DNA of 64,000 bases from Planomicrobium sp. CPCC 101110 (lineage in GTDB: Bacteria > Bacillota > Bacilli > Bacillales_A > Planococcaceae), in assembly GCF_007859395.1 (NCBI RefSeq), contig NZ_VOHD01000006.1, positions 372,001 to 436,000 of the forward strand, read 5' to 3'. The notes under the pieces were generated by a model. The model worked only from the letters and a program-made list of their open reading frames with translations. It was not told where the DNA came from and searched no databases. This document shows positions 53,968 through 62,986 of this stretch, piece by piece. Each line of letters starts with the position of its first letter. Within the stretch, counting starts at the first letter, position 1. Made by a program: the position numbers and the translations under genes.

Positions 53968-54912
53968 CTATATTTTCCTCATTTTCTTGGTGTGCTGGTT
54001 CCAGGCAAATTCGGAAAAGTCATGGGCAATTGCAATATCGGGATGAACTCCACGCACTTGTTGAAGCAGCCTTTTTTCGTCCTCCGGCAAGAAACGGGCG
54101 GAAATATGGTTGGCGACCAACAGTTTGGCGCTTGCTAAACGGGCGGTTTCAGCCGCTTCCAAAATGGTGGAATGGCCGTATTCACCCGCAAGTTTTTTTG
54201 TTTCCGCGTCGAACGTCGCTTCATGGACCATTACATCGGCGTCCCGGCTCAAGTCGGCAGCCGCTTGGCAAAATCGGGTATCCCCGAGAATGGAGACAAT
54301 AAATCCGCGGCTTCCAGGCTCTGTCACTTCTTCGCTTTTCACAGTGGTGCCGTCTTCAAGAACCACGTCTTCCCCGTTTTTCAATCTCGCAAGCAGCGGG
54401 CCCTTCGGTACGCCGAGTGCTGTCGCTTTGTCTATCTGAAGCTTTGGGGGCAGCGGCTTTTGTGTGATCCTGAAGCCATATGACGGAATGACGTGGTCCA
54501 GAAGCGCAGTCTCGACCAGCATCTCCCCATCTTCGAAAATCACGCCTTCCATTTGCTCATGGAAACGGATCGGATAAGATAAATGGGTCCGGCTAATGCG
54601 CAGCATGGTTTCCACAAACTCATGGATGCCTTCCGGGCCATACACGTCAAGGGGCTCATCCCCGCCTTGGAATGATCTTGAGCCAAGCAGACCCGGCAAC
54701 CCGAAAATATGGTCGCCGTGCAGATGGGTGATGAACACCTTCTCTATTTTTCTCGGTTTTATCGTCGTGCGCAGAATTTGATGCTGGGTGGCCTCTCCGC
54801 AATCGAACAGCCAGACAGCGCCCCGCTCTTCCAGCAGCTTCAAGGCGATAGCCGAAGTATTGCGCTGTTTGGACGGCATGCCTGCACCAGTCCCCAAAAA
54901 TAATAATTGCAT
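53968..54912 (-). CDS. rnz: ribonuclease Z
   Basis: A 314-residue tRNA 3' endonuclease of the metallo-beta-lactamase fold that removes 3' trailers from tRNA precursors lacking CCA. Metal motifs: FITHLHGDHIFGLPG (HxHxDH, about residues 62-70), ILGDTRFCQ and HEATF, ANHISAR. The exosite/flexible-arm region is around residues 155-185 (LGVPKGPLLARLKNG). The ATG at 54912 follows AGTAGGGGG and is seven bases after the dinB stop, so dinB-rnz is an operon. Confidence 0.95.
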   Translation of the reverse strand: MQLLFLGTGAGMPSKQRNTSAIALKLLEERGAVWLFDCGEATQHQILRTTIKPRKIEKVFITHLHGDHIFGLPGLLGSRSFQGGDEPLDVYGPEGIHEFVETMLRISRTHLSYPIRFHEQMEGVIFEDGEMLVETALLDHVIPSYGFRITQKPLPPKLQIDKATALGVPKGPLLARLKNGEDVVLEDGTTVKSEEVTEPGSRGFIVSILGDTRFCQAAADLSRDADVMVHEATFDAETKKLAGEYGHSTILEAAETARLASAKLLVANHISARFLPEDEKRLLQQVRGVHPDIAIAHDFSEFAWNQHTKKMRKI

Positions 54913-54919
54913 AATCCCC

Positions 54920-56170
54920 CTACTTCCTCTCGTGGTCATGGTCATCCAAGAAATCTTTGCTGAAGCTCGTTTCCGAACCTGTCGCCGGGCGTTTCAACTT
55001 CGCCTCTTTGGCGCCTTTTACAAGCACTTTTTTGCCGAAGCGGCTTTCAAGCTTTGCCATAAGATCGAGAATCGGCTCTTCTTTGGCGTGCTGCTGAAAA
55101 TCAAAAAGCGACAATTGCTCTGTCAGTTCGCCTTTGTCTGCCACATTGGATACTGTCACTCCGACAAGGCGCAGCGCTTCTCCGTTCCAATGTTTCAAAA
55201 ACAGCTGCCATGCAGTCCTGTTGATATCCTCCGCTTTCCACACCGTATTTTTCAATGTGATGCTGCGGGTCCGGTTTTGCCAGTCAGAGCTCCTTGTCTG
55301 GATTGTTACGGTAGGACCCGCCAGCTCTTTGGCTTCCAGGCGGTTTGCGACTTTTTCGCAAAGGCCGCGGATGACTTTCCGCAAGTTTTCTTCTTCCGTT
55401 TCATCCACTGGCAGCGTAGTGGATGTTCCGACGCTTTTGGTGTCGTAAATGGAGTCCGGGTCGACAGGGCGGTCGTCAATGCCATTTGCCCTGGCCTGCA
55501 GCCGAACTCCGTTTTTTCCCATATTCCCCTTGATCAATCCGGGATTCGCCACCGCCAGATCGCCGATAGTCTTGATCCCCAGCCCATTCAGCTTCGCCGC
55601 TGTGCTTTCGCCGACGCCATGCATATCGATAACAGGCAGCGGCCATAGTTTTTCACCGATGTCGCGTTTTCTCAAGATCGTGATGCCTTGCGGTTTTTTC
55701 ATATCGGATGCCGTCTTGGCGAGAAATTTGTTCGGCGCAATCCCGATGGAACAAGGAAGGTCGAGTTCCGATAAAATGCGGGTCTGGATTTCCTGTGCGA
55801 TTTCCAGAGCATGGCGCTCAGCCGCAAGCTCTGTCACATCAACATAGCCTTCATCAATGGAGACAGGCTCGACATTGCCCGTATAGGAACGCAAAATACC
55901 GAACATCGCTTTGGAAGCGATCCGGTAGCGGTCAAAGTTCGGGGGCAATAAAATCAACTCGGGGAACTTGCGCTTCGCTTCATGCACTTGCATCGTCGTA
56001 TAGATGCCGTGCGCGCGCGCTTCGTAGGAACACGTTACGATAATGCCCCGGCGTTCTTTCGGGTTTCCCGCAATGGCAATCGCTTTTCCTTTCAGTTCCG
56101 GATCGTACGATTGCTCGACAGACGCGTAAAAACTATTCATATCAATATGAAAAATCACTCGGCTTGCCAT
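54920..56170 (-). CDS. dinB: DNA polymerase IV
   Basis: A 416-residue Y-family translesion polymerase. Catalytic motifs: IFHIDMNSFYASVEQ and PVSIDEGYVDVTE, with the steric-gate aromatic near the first. Further: CSIGIAPNKFLAKTASDMKKP, the helix-hairpin-helix MHGVGESTAAKLNGLGI, and the clamp motif QLSLFDF near residue 366. It lacks a clear LexA box upstream, unlike the YqjW-like polymerase at 44245. It is co-transcribed with rnz. Confidence 0.95.
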   Translation of the reverse strand: MASRVIFHIDMNSFYASVEQSYDPELKGKAIAIAGNPKERRGIIVTCSYEARAHGIYTTMQVHEAKRKFPELILLPPNFDRYRIASKAMFGILRSYTGNVEPVSIDEGYVDVTELAAERHALEIAQEIQTRILSELDLPCSIGIAPNKFLAKTASDMKKPQGITILRKRDIGEKLWPLPVIDMHGVGESTAAKLNGLGIKTIGDLAVANPGLIKGNMGKNGVRLQARANGIDDRPVDPDSIYDTKSVGTSTTLPVDETEEENLRKVIRGLCEKVANRLEAKELAGPTVTIQTRSSDWQNRTRSITLKNTVWKAEDINRTAWQLFLKHWNGEALRLVGVTVSNVADKGELTEQLSLFDFQQHAKEEPILDLMAKLESRFGKKVLVKGAKEAKLKRPATGSETSFSKDFLDDHDHERK

Positions 56171-56262
56171 AAAGATCGCTCCATCGTCGTTTTCTTCCAG
56201 TTTACCATAAGAAAAGCGAAGGTTAAAAAAGAGAGAACATTCTTCATTGTTTCCAAAAGGGC

Positions 56263-56294
56263 AAAAAAAAAGAGGAGCCGAATGCTCCTCCTTC
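56263..56294 (-). terminator. CAP-protein gene terminator
   Basis: Minus strand GAGGAGC-ATTCG-GCTCCTC then a run of nine T, just past the stop at 56297. Confidence 0.88.
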
Positions 56295-56296
56295 CC

Positions 56297-56833
56297 TTAC
56301 TTTTGGATAAACTGCTGCGTCCAATAACTGCCGGATGGCGTATAGCCTGCCCCGATATGCGTGTATTTTTTGTTGAGGATGTTTGCCCTGTGCCCCGGGC
56401 TGCTCATCCAGCCTTTCATGACTTCTTTTGGCGTTCTGTAGCCTCTTGCAATGTTCTCTCCTGCAGATCTGTATTTGATCCCGAATTTTTTCATCATATC
56501 GAAAGGGCTGCCGTATGTACCGATATGGCTCATTTGGTTCCGCTTTTTCATATCGTCCGATTTCAGCCTGGAAACTTTGGATAGCTTTATGTCTACAGCA
56601 AGCGCTTTTAGGCCGGCTTTAGCTCTCTCCTTGTTTACCAAAGAGACGATTTCCTTTTCATAAGCCGACAATGCGTATGCGGCAGCTGCCGCTTTTGCGG
56701 AATCTTTGGCGGCGGCTGACACCGGATTTTCCTTATGGACAACATTCCCAGCATAGTTTGCTGCCGCTGCCGGTCCGGCGACAGGGAAAATCAATGCCAA
56801 GGATAGAGCTGTTGCGGTTATCTTTTTCTTCAT
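56297..56833 (-). CDS. secreted CAP-domain (SCP/PR-1, YkwD-like) protein
   Basis: A 178-residue secreted protein with signal peptide MKKKITATALSLALIFPVAG...AAA. An Ala-rich linker (about 30-55) leads to a CAP domain: EKEIVSLVNKERAKAGLKAL, then MSHIGTYGSPFDMM, AGENIARGYRTPKEVMKGWM, SPGHRANIL and HIGAGY. The conserved His and Glu of the CAP cavity are present. Such proteins are common in spore-formers and relatives; their activity is not established. The ATG at 56833 is chosen with AGGTGG upstream. Confidence 0.88.
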   Translation of the reverse strand: MKKKITATALSLALIFPVAGPAAAANYAGNVVHKENPVSAAAKDSAKAAAAAYALSAYEKEIVSLVNKERAKAGLKALAVDIKLSKVSRLKSDDMKKRNQMSHIGTYGSPFDMMKKFGIKYRSAGENIARGYRTPKEVMKGWMSSPGHRANILNKKYTHIGAGYTPSGSYWTQQFIQK

Positions 56834-56934
56834 ATTCTCAATTCCACCTATCATTTTTTTAATATAATACAGCACTAATTTAATATAGCATTATTAAAGT
56901 ACTGATACAATGTTAAATATTTGGTAATAAAGGT

Positions 56935-56970
56935 GAAAAAAGAGTCTGCATTAGCAGACTCTTTTTATAT
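56935..56970 (-). terminator. terminator of the methylmalonyl/peptidase operon
   Basis: AAAAAAGAGTCTGC-ATTA-GCAGACTCTTTTT, ending 18 bases before the peptidase stop codon. It could also stop transcription from the right-hand strand. Confidence 0.88.
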
Positions 56971-56987
56971 TTGGTTAGAGGAGCATT

Positions 56988-58106
56988 TCATTGAAAGGCG
57001 GTTTCTTTAACGATTTCCACCAGCAGTTCCGCAAGCTTCTCCAGTTCTTCAATGGGCATGCGCTCGTTCTTGGTATGGATTTCTTCGTAGCCGACACAAA
57101 GGTTGACGGTCGGGATGCCAAAACCGTTGAAGATATTCGCATCGCTGCCGCCTCCGCTCGTCAGGACCGGCGAAGGCCGGCCGATATTGGCTGCAGCTTT
57201 TTGCGCGATCCTCACCACTCGTTCCGTCTCTTCAAAATGGAAACCCGGGTACATCAATTTCACATCGGTTTTGGCCCTGCCGCCAAGGCTCTCGGCAACA
57301 CTTTCGAAAACGGATTCCATGTGAGCTGTCTGATCCGCCAATTTATCTTCACGGATCGAACGCGCTTCCGCTAAAATCGATACTTCATCGCAGACGATGT
57401 TGGTCGCACGGCCGCCTTCAAAACGTCCGATGTTGGCAGTGGTTTCTGAATCAATGCGTCCGAGCGACATTTTCGCAATCGCCTTCGCCGCAATGGTGAT
57501 GGCCGAGACTCCTTTTTCCGGCGCCACTCCGGCATGGGCGGTCTTGCCGTAGATTGTCGTCCACAGTTTCGCCTGAAAAGGCGCGGAAGTGACGATGCCC
57601 CCCACTTTGCCGTCGCTGTCAACCGCATAGCCATATTTGGCGAACAGCAAGGAAGGATCAAATTCCTTCGCTCCTGCCAATCCGCTTTCTTCGCCCGCTG
57701 TTATGACGAATTGGATGTCGCCGTGCTCGATCTGCTGGTCTTGGATTGTGCGGATCATTTCCAACAATGCCGCGATTCCCGCTTTATCATCCGCCCCGAG
57801 GATCGTCGTGCCGTCAGAATAAACGCAGCCGCCCCGCACTTCGGGTTTGACCCCTATGCCAGGCACTACCGTATCCATATGGACTGTAAAGTAGATGGCA
57901 GGGACACCGGCTGCACCTCCCCTTAAAGTCGCGATAAGGTTGTTGGCGCCGTGGCCGTTTCGCAACGAGGAATCATCTTCCGCTACGTGGAACCCGATCG
58001 ACTCCAGCTTTCTTTTCAAAACCCCGGCAATTTCACCTTCATTTTTCGTTTCGGAACTGATTTGCACCAATTCAAGAAACTCGTTCAACAATCGCTCTTT
58101 GTTCAT
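56988..58106 (-). CDS. M20-family peptidase (YqjE, PepT-like)
   Basis: A 372-residue zinc peptidase of the tripeptidase/PepT group. Metal ligands: FTVHMDTVVPG (His-x-Asp), ILGADDKAGIAALLEM (bridging Asp), TAGEESGLAG (catalytic Glu and metal Glu), YAVDSDG and the C-terminal EEIHTKNERM (His). The dimerisation domain sits at about residues 180-290. The ATG at 58106 follows AGAGGTG. It lies 15 bases after the carboxylase gene, as in B. subtilis yqjC-yqjD-yqjE, so it is the last gene of that operon. Confidence 0.9.
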   Translation of the reverse strand: MNKERLLNEFLELVQISSETKNEGEIAGVLKRKLESIGFHVAEDDSSLRNGHGANNLIATLRGGAAGVPAIYFTVHMDTVVPGIGVKPEVRGGCVYSDGTTILGADDKAGIAALLEMIRTIQDQQIEHGDIQFVITAGEESGLAGAKEFDPSLLFAKYGYAVDSDGKVGGIVTSAPFQAKLWTTIYGKTAHAGVAPEKGVSAITIAAKAIAKMSLGRIDSETTANIGRFEGGRATNIVCDEVSILAEARSIREDKLADQTAHMESVFESVAESLGGRAKTDVKLMYPGFHFEETERVVRIAQKAAANIGRPSPVLTSGGGSDANIFNGFGIPTVNLCVGYEEIHTKNERMPIEELEKLAELLVEIVKETAFQ

Positions 58107-58121
58107 GTTTTGCACCTCTTC

Positions 58122-59663
58122 TTATAATGGCATGTTGCCATGCTTTTTTGCCGGCCGCGCATCTTTTTTATGGCGCATCATTTCCAGCGCCTGTATCAGT
58201 TTGATGCGCGTTTCACGCGGATCGATCACATCATCCACCATGCCTCGCGCTGCGGCGACATAAGGATTGGCGAATTTCTCCCGGTATTCCTCGATTTTTG
58301 CAGCCCGCGTTTTTTCCGGATCATCGCTTGCCTCAATTTCCCGTGCGAAAATGATATTGGCCGCCCCCTGCGGTCCCATGACCGCAATTTCTGCGTTCGG
58401 CCATGCATACACCAAGTCCGCTCCGATGGATTTTGAATTGAGGGCCACATAAGCCCCTCCGTATGCCTTGCGCAAAATGACTGTCATTTTCGGGACGGTC
58501 GCCTCGGAATATGCATACAGGATTTTAGCCCCGTGGCGGATGATGCCGCCGTGTTCTTGCTTGATGCCAGGGAAAAAGCCGGTAACATCCTCGAACGTGA
58601 TGATCGGGATGTTGAACGAATCACAAAAACGGATAAAGCGGGCGGCTTTGTCGGACGAATCGATATCAAGCCCGCCTGCCATCACTTTCGGCTGATTGCA
58701 TACAAGCCCGACCGTCTCCCCTTTTATTCGAGCGAGCCCGATGACGATATTCTTCGCGAATTCCGGCTGCACTTCCATGAATGTGCCCCCGTCCACCACT
58801 TGTTCGACCACTTTACGGACATCATACGGGCGGATTGCTTCGTAAGGGACCACCTCGGCCAGCTCTGGCCGATAGTCATCTTCATCCCCTGCAGGTTCGC
58901 GCGGCGGCATTTCATGGTTGTTCTGCGGCAAATAGCCGACCAATCGGCGCACCATTTCCAGCACTTCTTCTTCAGAAGCCCCCCGGAAATGGGCGTTTCC
59001 GCTGATTGCGGTATGTACTCTCGATCCCCCGAGGTCTTCGGACGAAATCTTCTCCCCTGTCACCGTCTCGATCACTTTCGGTCCGGTGATGAACATCTGG
59101 CTTGTTTTATCGACCATGAACACAAAATCAGTGATGGCTGGCGAATAAACCGCGCCGCCCGCTGATGGCCCGAGTATAACTGATATTTGCGGAATGACGC
59201 CCGAATAAATGGAATTCCGGTAAAAAATATGGCCATAGCCGTCAAGCGACAATACGCCTTCCTGAATTCGGGCGCCGCCCGAATCGTTCAGCCCGATGAA
59301 CGGAGCTCCATTTTTCGCCGCCATATCCATGACGTTGACGATTTTTTGCGCATGCATTTCGCCAAGCGCACCGCCAAAAACCGTGAAATCCTGGGAAAAC
59401 AAGTAAATCGGCCGCCCATTCACTTTCCCGTATCCCGTGACCACCCCTTCACCCGGCCCGTTCGCCATGCCGAAATCGGTCGTTCGGTGCTCGACAAACG
59501 GATTCAATTCAACAAAAGAGCCTTCGTCAACAAGCAGTTCGATGCGTTCGCGTGCTGTCAATTTCCCTTTATCATGCTGCTTTTCGATTCGCTCTTCGCC
59601 CCCGCCGAGTTCGATTTCGCGCTTGCGGTCATACAGTTCATTGATTCTTTCGTAGATATCCAT
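58122..59663 (-). CDS. acyl-CoA carboxylase carboxyltransferase (beta) subunit, propionyl/methylmalonyl type
   Basis: A 513-residue biotin-dependent carboxyltransferase with two crotonase-like halves. N-terminal half: GKLTARERIELLVDEGSFVE, LFSQDFTVFGGALGEMHAQKI, the acyl-CoA pocket NDSGGARIQEGVLSLDGYG and GPSAGGAVYSPAITDF. C-terminal half: GFFPGIKQEHGGIIRHGAK, RKAYGGAYVAL, PNAEIAVMGPQGAANIIF. It resembles PccB/MmdA (YqjD). No biotin carboxylase or carrier subunit is adjacent; it may use a subunit encoded elsewhere. Its place next to epimerase suggests propionyl-CoA to methylmalonyl-CoA conversion. The start at 59663 follows AGGGAGTGG. Confidence 0.9.
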   Translation of the reverse strand: MDIYERINELYDRKREIELGGGEERIEKQHDKGKLTARERIELLVDEGSFVELNPFVEHRTTDFGMANGPGEGVVTGYGKVNGRPIYLFSQDFTVFGGALGEMHAQKIVNVMDMAAKNGAPFIGLNDSGGARIQEGVLSLDGYGHIFYRNSIYSGVIPQISVILGPSAGGAVYSPAITDFVFMVDKTSQMFITGPKVIETVTGEKISSEDLGGSRVHTAISGNAHFRGASEEEVLEMVRRLVGYLPQNNHEMPPREPAGDEDDYRPELAEVVPYEAIRPYDVRKVVEQVVDGGTFMEVQPEFAKNIVIGLARIKGETVGLVCNQPKVMAGGLDIDSSDKAARFIRFCDSFNIPIITFEDVTGFFPGIKQEHGGIIRHGAKILYAYSEATVPKMTVILRKAYGGAYVALNSKSIGADLVYAWPNAEIAVMGPQGAANIIFAREIEASDDPEKTRAAKIEEYREKFANPYVAAARGMVDDVIDPRETRIKLIQALEMMRHKKDARPAKKHGNMPL

Positions 59664-59679
59664 TTCCCCACTCCCTCTG

Positions 59680-60078
59680 CTACTGCTTTTCACACAATTC
59701 GTATAATACGCCGTTCGAGGATTTCGGATGCACAAAAGCGACCAGTGCGCCGCCTGCGCCAAGTTTCGGCTGTTCGTTCAACAGCTGGACTCCTTTTTCC
59801 CTGAGTTCGGCCATGCGCGTTTCGATGCTTTCCACACCGAACGCAATGTGGTGGATGCCTTCACCCCTTTTTTCCAAAAACGAAAAGACAGCGCTTTCTT
59901 CATTTATCGGTTCAAGCAGTTCGAGCTTGATGTTGCCTGCATCGATAAATGCGACACGGACGTTTTCCGAAGCGACTTCCTCGATTTTCAAAAGCGGGCA
60001 GCCCAGTGTTTCCATATAATAAGGAAGGACTTCATTCAGATTCCGGACGGCGATTCCGATATGATCGACTTTCTTCAT
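59680..60078 (-). CDS. mce: methylmalonyl-CoA epimerase
   Basis: A 132-residue VOC-fold metalloenzyme that swaps S- and R-methylmalonyl-CoA. It has MKKVDHIGIAVRNLNEVLPY with the first metal His, IKLELLEPINEESAV with the Glu, GEGIHHIAFGVESIE with the second His, and the terminal NGVLYELCEK with the last Glu ligand. It lies 16 bases before the carboxylase subunit gene in one operon. AAAAGGATG precedes the start. Confidence 0.93.
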   Translation of the reverse strand: MKKVDHIGIAVRNLNEVLPYYMETLGCPLLKIEEVASENVRVAFIDAGNIKLELLEPINEESAVFSFLEKRGEGIHHIAFGVESIETRMAELREKGVQLLNEQPKLGAGGALVAFVHPKSSNGVLYELCEKQ

Positions 60079-60246
60079 CGTGGTTCACATCCTTTTTCAG
60101 CTTCTCCTTTATTGTACCCATTCGCAAATAAAAACTCTAGTTCTACTGGAATATTTGGAAAACGACGGCCGTTGTTCTTCAGTTCCCAAGGAATTTATGA
60201 TATCATCTCTACAAGAACACTTGATAACAAAGGAGTCTTACAACCG

Positions 60247-60342
60247 ATGAGAAATAATTTTTTCCGTAAATTCGTCGTCTACGCTATGATCGTGTTGATG
60301 CTGTTGTCTAGCTTGATGATGGGAATCAGCTTTATCATCTAA
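60247..60342 (+). CDS. prli42: Prli42-like stressosome-anchoring miniprotein
   Basis: A 31-residue membrane miniprotein, MRNNFFRKFVVYAMIVLMLL followed by SSLMMGISFII: a basic head and one helix. Length and pattern match Prli42, which in Listeria tethers the RsbR stressosome to the membrane and is needed for sigma-B activation by oxidative stress. AAAGGAG lies 11-12 bases upstream and a terminator follows at 60357. It lies between the mce operon and the convergent YqjA-like gene. It implies that a stressosome/sigma-B pathway is present elsewhere, consistent with the sigma-B-like promoters in this window. Confidence 0.82.
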   Translation: MRNNFFRKFVVYAMIVLMLLSSLMMGISFII

Positions 60343-60356
60343 CTTTATAAACTCAG

Positions 60357-60395
60357 AAAAAAGACGGCCAGATCATTCTTCGGCCGTCTTTTTGT
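60357..60395. terminator. shared convergent terminator
   Basis: AAAAAAGACGGCC...GGCCGTCTTTTT, after Prli42 and overlapping the end of the convergent YqjA-like gene. Confidence 0.88.
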
Positions 60396-61356
60396 TATGG
60401 AATCCTTTATACGATTGCTTGATTTCCAGATAGGTCTCCATTTCTTGGATCACTTGATAAAGAGACGCCATCGCCAGAAACGTTTCATGGTCTTTCGGAA
60501 GCGGCAAATTGGCAAAATCGGCTTTCAGCGATTCCAATTTGTTGATATAGTGCTGGGCGGTATTGCCGGAATGCACGTGTCCGCCCAAGTCCTCGAGAAA
60601 ATCCGCGACCAGGTCCGAGTGGCCTACCATGACCGGAAGCGCGGTGATCTTCGGCAAAATGCGTTCGATAATGTCGAATTGCTGCTCGCGCATGTCGAAA
60701 TACCGATAATATTTGTTTTCAAGCCGCGTAACATGGTTTTCAACATCCTGGTAGGCCAGCGCTTTTGCTTTCTTCAAAATGTCGGCCGCTTCCACCAGTT
60801 CCTTTCCGCTCCAATCCGTATCGCCTTGGCGCAAATAAACTACGATTTCCCGGAATATCACGGAGTATAGATTTTCTATGTCAGAGCGGTAGGCGTCCAG
60901 CTTCCGCTCGATGCTCGGCATATACATGTTCACCACAAGCGCTGTGCCGAAGCCGATGGCCATGAGCATGAGCTCGTTGATAAAAAGGCCGCCCGTCAAA
61001 TTTTTGGAATCGTATATATGCATCAAAATAACGGAGCTTGATACAAACCCTTCCGTGAAACCAAGCGACACCAATAGCGGAATGAAAAGTAAAATCAAGA
61101 TGCCCAAAATCGCCGGATGGTAAGCGAAGCCTTCAAAGAAGATAAAAGCATAGGCAATGGCGATCAAACTTGCGACAAAACGGGTGAACGCCGCCCTGAT
61201 GGATTTCTTTTTGGTCGGCTGAATGCACAGGATGGCCAGAATGCCAGCCGACACATAATAATCAAGATCAAAAAACTGCGCCAATGAAATGGCGATGGCC
61301 GCGCCTGCCGCCGTTTTCAATGTACGGTAGCCGATGGAAAAACGCTTTAACTTCAT
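60373..61356 (-). CDS. YqjA-like (aromatic acid exporter / DUF939) membrane protein
   Basis: A 327-residue protein: about four N-terminal membrane helices (FSIGYRTLKTAAGAAIAISL, YYVSAGILAILCIQPTKKKS, FVASLIAIAYAFIFFEGFA, ILGILILLFIPLLVSL) and a C-terminal cytoplasmic helical domain of about 170 residues (DIENLYSVIFREIVVYLRQG onward). This is the FUSC/DUF939 layout of YqjA. Export of aromatic acids is the family label, but transport has not been shown for the short form. The ATG at 61356 follows CGGAGG. Confidence 0.83.
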   Translation of the reverse strand: MKLKRFSIGYRTLKTAAGAAIAISLAQFFDLDYYVSAGILAILCIQPTKKKSIRAAFTRFVASLIAIAYAFIFFEGFAYHPAILGILILLFIPLLVSLGFTEGFVSSSVILMHIYDSKNLTGGLFINELMLMAIGFGTALVVNMYMPSIERKLDAYRSDIENLYSVIFREIVVYLRQGDTDWSGKELVEAADILKKAKALAYQDVENHVTRLENKYYRYFDMREQQFDIIERILPKITALPVMVGHSDLVADFLEDLGGHVHSGNTAQHYINKLESLKADFANLPLPKDHETFLAMASLYQVIQEMETYLEIKQSYKGFHNKKTAEE

Positions 61357-61379
61357 GCTTGCCTCCGGTTTTCGACATG

Positions 61380-61406
61380 AAAAAAATGCCCCTCTGAAGG
61401 GGCATT
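61380..61406 (-). terminator. bacilliredoxin gene terminator
   Basis: Minus strand AATGCCCCTTCAGAGGGGCATT then TTTTTT, six bases past the stop at 61412. Confidence 0.85.
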
Positions 61407-61411
61407 CGGAC

Positions 61412-61852
61412 TTAGATTTCTTTGCAATGCTCTTCAAACAAAGCTTGGATATGGGTGATTACGGACATAGGATCATGCCCTTCAATCTCGTGGCGGCCGA
61501 TTTCGCCTACCAATTCGCCGTCTTTCAAAAGAGCGAATGACGGTGATGACGGAAGATGGTCATCCCCGAAAATTGCACGGGCCTGGGCAGTCGCCTCTTT
61601 GTCTTGTCCTGCAAAAACAGTATACAAGTTGTCAGGGCGTTTGTCATAATGGATTGCATGAAGTGCCGCTGGACGGGCGATGCCGCCGGCGCAGCCGCAG
61701 ACAGAGTTGATCATCACAAGGCTAGTGCCAGGTTTTGAAAAAGATTCAGTTACTTCTTCAGCTGTTTCAAGCTGTGTATATCCGCCGTCAACCAATTCTT
61801 GGCGGGCAGTGGTGACGATATCATTCATCAAAAAATTAAAATCCATTGCCAT
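61412..61852 (-). CDS. brxB: bacilliredoxin BrxB (YqiW/YphP family)
   Basis: A 146-residue thioredoxin-fold protein with the family's atypical CGC active site in [16 protein letters not shown] (about residues 50-56). Bacilliredoxins remove bacillithiol from mixed disulfides on proteins after oxidative stress. The C-terminal half has [20 protein letters not shown]. The ATG at 61852 follows GGAGTG at nine bases; a second ATG two codons on is an alternative. The presence of this gene implies bacillithiol as the low-molecular-weight thiol. Confidence 0.92.
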   Translation of the reverse strand: MAMDFNFLMNDIVTTARQELVDGGYTQLETAEEVTESFSKPGTSLVMINSVCGCAGGIARPAALHAIHYDKRPDNLYTVFAGQDKEATAQARAIFGDDHLPSSPSFALLKDGELVGEIGRHEIEGHDPMSVITHIQALFEEHCKEI

Positions 61853-61918
61853 TTGGGTTCACTCCTCATATAGTACTCCACTAATCATAGCATCCCTTGA
61901 AAAGACATGCAAAAAAGC

Positions 61919-62986
61919 TTACTCGAACAAGAGGGAAATGGCTTTGGATACCGGCAATTCCCCTTCAACCACTTGCATTTCTAATTTTTTCACCCTGTCC
62001 CGCTTGGCCGGATCTTCAAAAAAACGGCTATGCAGCTCATCAGCAATCATCGCACGGAACCAATCCCTTGTTTGGGATTTCCGCCGCATTTCCCAGTTTC
62101 CGCTTCCCTTTACGGTTCGCTGGAACTCTTCGGCAAGATGCCACACTTCAGCGATTCCTGTCTTTTCAAGCGACGAAGCGGCAAGCGCTGCAGTTTTCCA
62201 GCCAGGAGTCGCCGGCTGCAGGAAATGGAGCATTCCTCGATACTCCGCCACCGTTTTTTTTGCGAGGCGCGCGTTATCGCCATCCGCTTTATGGACGATC
62301 AAAGCATCCGACAGCTCCAGGATCCCTTTTTTCATCCCTTGCAGCTCATCTCCGGCACCCGTCAGCACCAGCAGCAAAAAGATGTCCACCATACCGCGCA
62401 CAAGCGTTTCGCTTTGCCCTACCCCCACTGTTTCCACGAGTATAACATCATACCCCGCCGCTTCGCAAAGCAGCATCGTTTCCCGCGTCTTCTTATGGAC
62501 ACCGCCGAGCGTCCCGGCTGTCGGAGAAGGACGGATAAAAGCATGCGGGTTTCTTGCCAGCTGCTCCATACGGGTTTTGTCGCCCAGGATGCTGCCGCCG
62601 GTCAAAGATGAACTCGGGTCGATTGCGAGAACCGCCACGCGATGGCCAAGCCCGGTCAAGAGTTCACCGAACGTTTCGATAAAAGTGCTTTTACCTGCCC
62701 CTGGGACGCCGGTGATGCCGATCCTCACGCTATTCCCCGTAAAAGGCAGCAGGCGGTTCAACAGCTCCTGCCCTTCTCTTTTATGGGAAGGATTCGAACT
62801 TTCAAGCAGCGTGATCGCTTTTCCCAGGAAAAGCCGTGAACCGTTTCGCACCCCTTCAGCAATTTCCGTGATGTCGGTCGCCTGGCCGCCCGGTTTCCTG
62901 AATTTTTTCCGCGGTGCGGCGCTCATGCCATCGTGGGTGGCAGGAACGCCTTTCAACACATGCCTTGTCGTCTTTTCCCGATCCAT
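61919..62986 (-). CDS. meaB: methylmalonyl-CoA mutase-associated GTPase MeaB
   Basis: A 355-residue G3E-family GTPase that loads adenosylcobalamin onto methylmalonyl-CoA mutase and protects it from inactivation. Walker A is GITGVPGAGKSTFIETFG (about residues 92-109), followed by AVLAIDPSSSLTGGSILGDK, the switch ETVGVGQSETLV, and a base-recognition VHKADGDNA (NKxD-type variant). The C-terminus carries the dimerisation helices. The ATG shares a base with the mutase stop (TGATG), so the two are translationally coupled. Confidence 0.94.
   Translation of the reverse strand: MDREKTTRHVLKGVPATHDGMSAAPRKKFRKPGGQATDITEIAEGVRNGSRLFLGKAITLLESSNPSHKREGQELLNRLLPFTGNSVRIGITGVPGAGKSTFIETFGELLTGLGHRVAVLAIDPSSSLTGGSILGDKTRMEQLARNPHAFIRPSPTAGTLGGVHKKTRETMLLCEAAGYDVILVETVGVGQSETLVRGMVDIFLLLVLTGAGDELQGMKKGILELSDALIVHKADGDNARLAKKTVAEYRGMLHFLQPATPGWKTAALAASSLEKTGIAEVWHLAEEFQRTVKGSGNWEMRRKSQTRDWFRAMIADELHSRFFEDPAKRDRVKKLEMQVVEGELPVSKAISLLFE

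Noticed and set aside
56231-56243. GAACATTCTTC upstream of dinB as a LexA box
   Set aside because: Only one half-site matches; the second half is not GTTC at the correct spacing.
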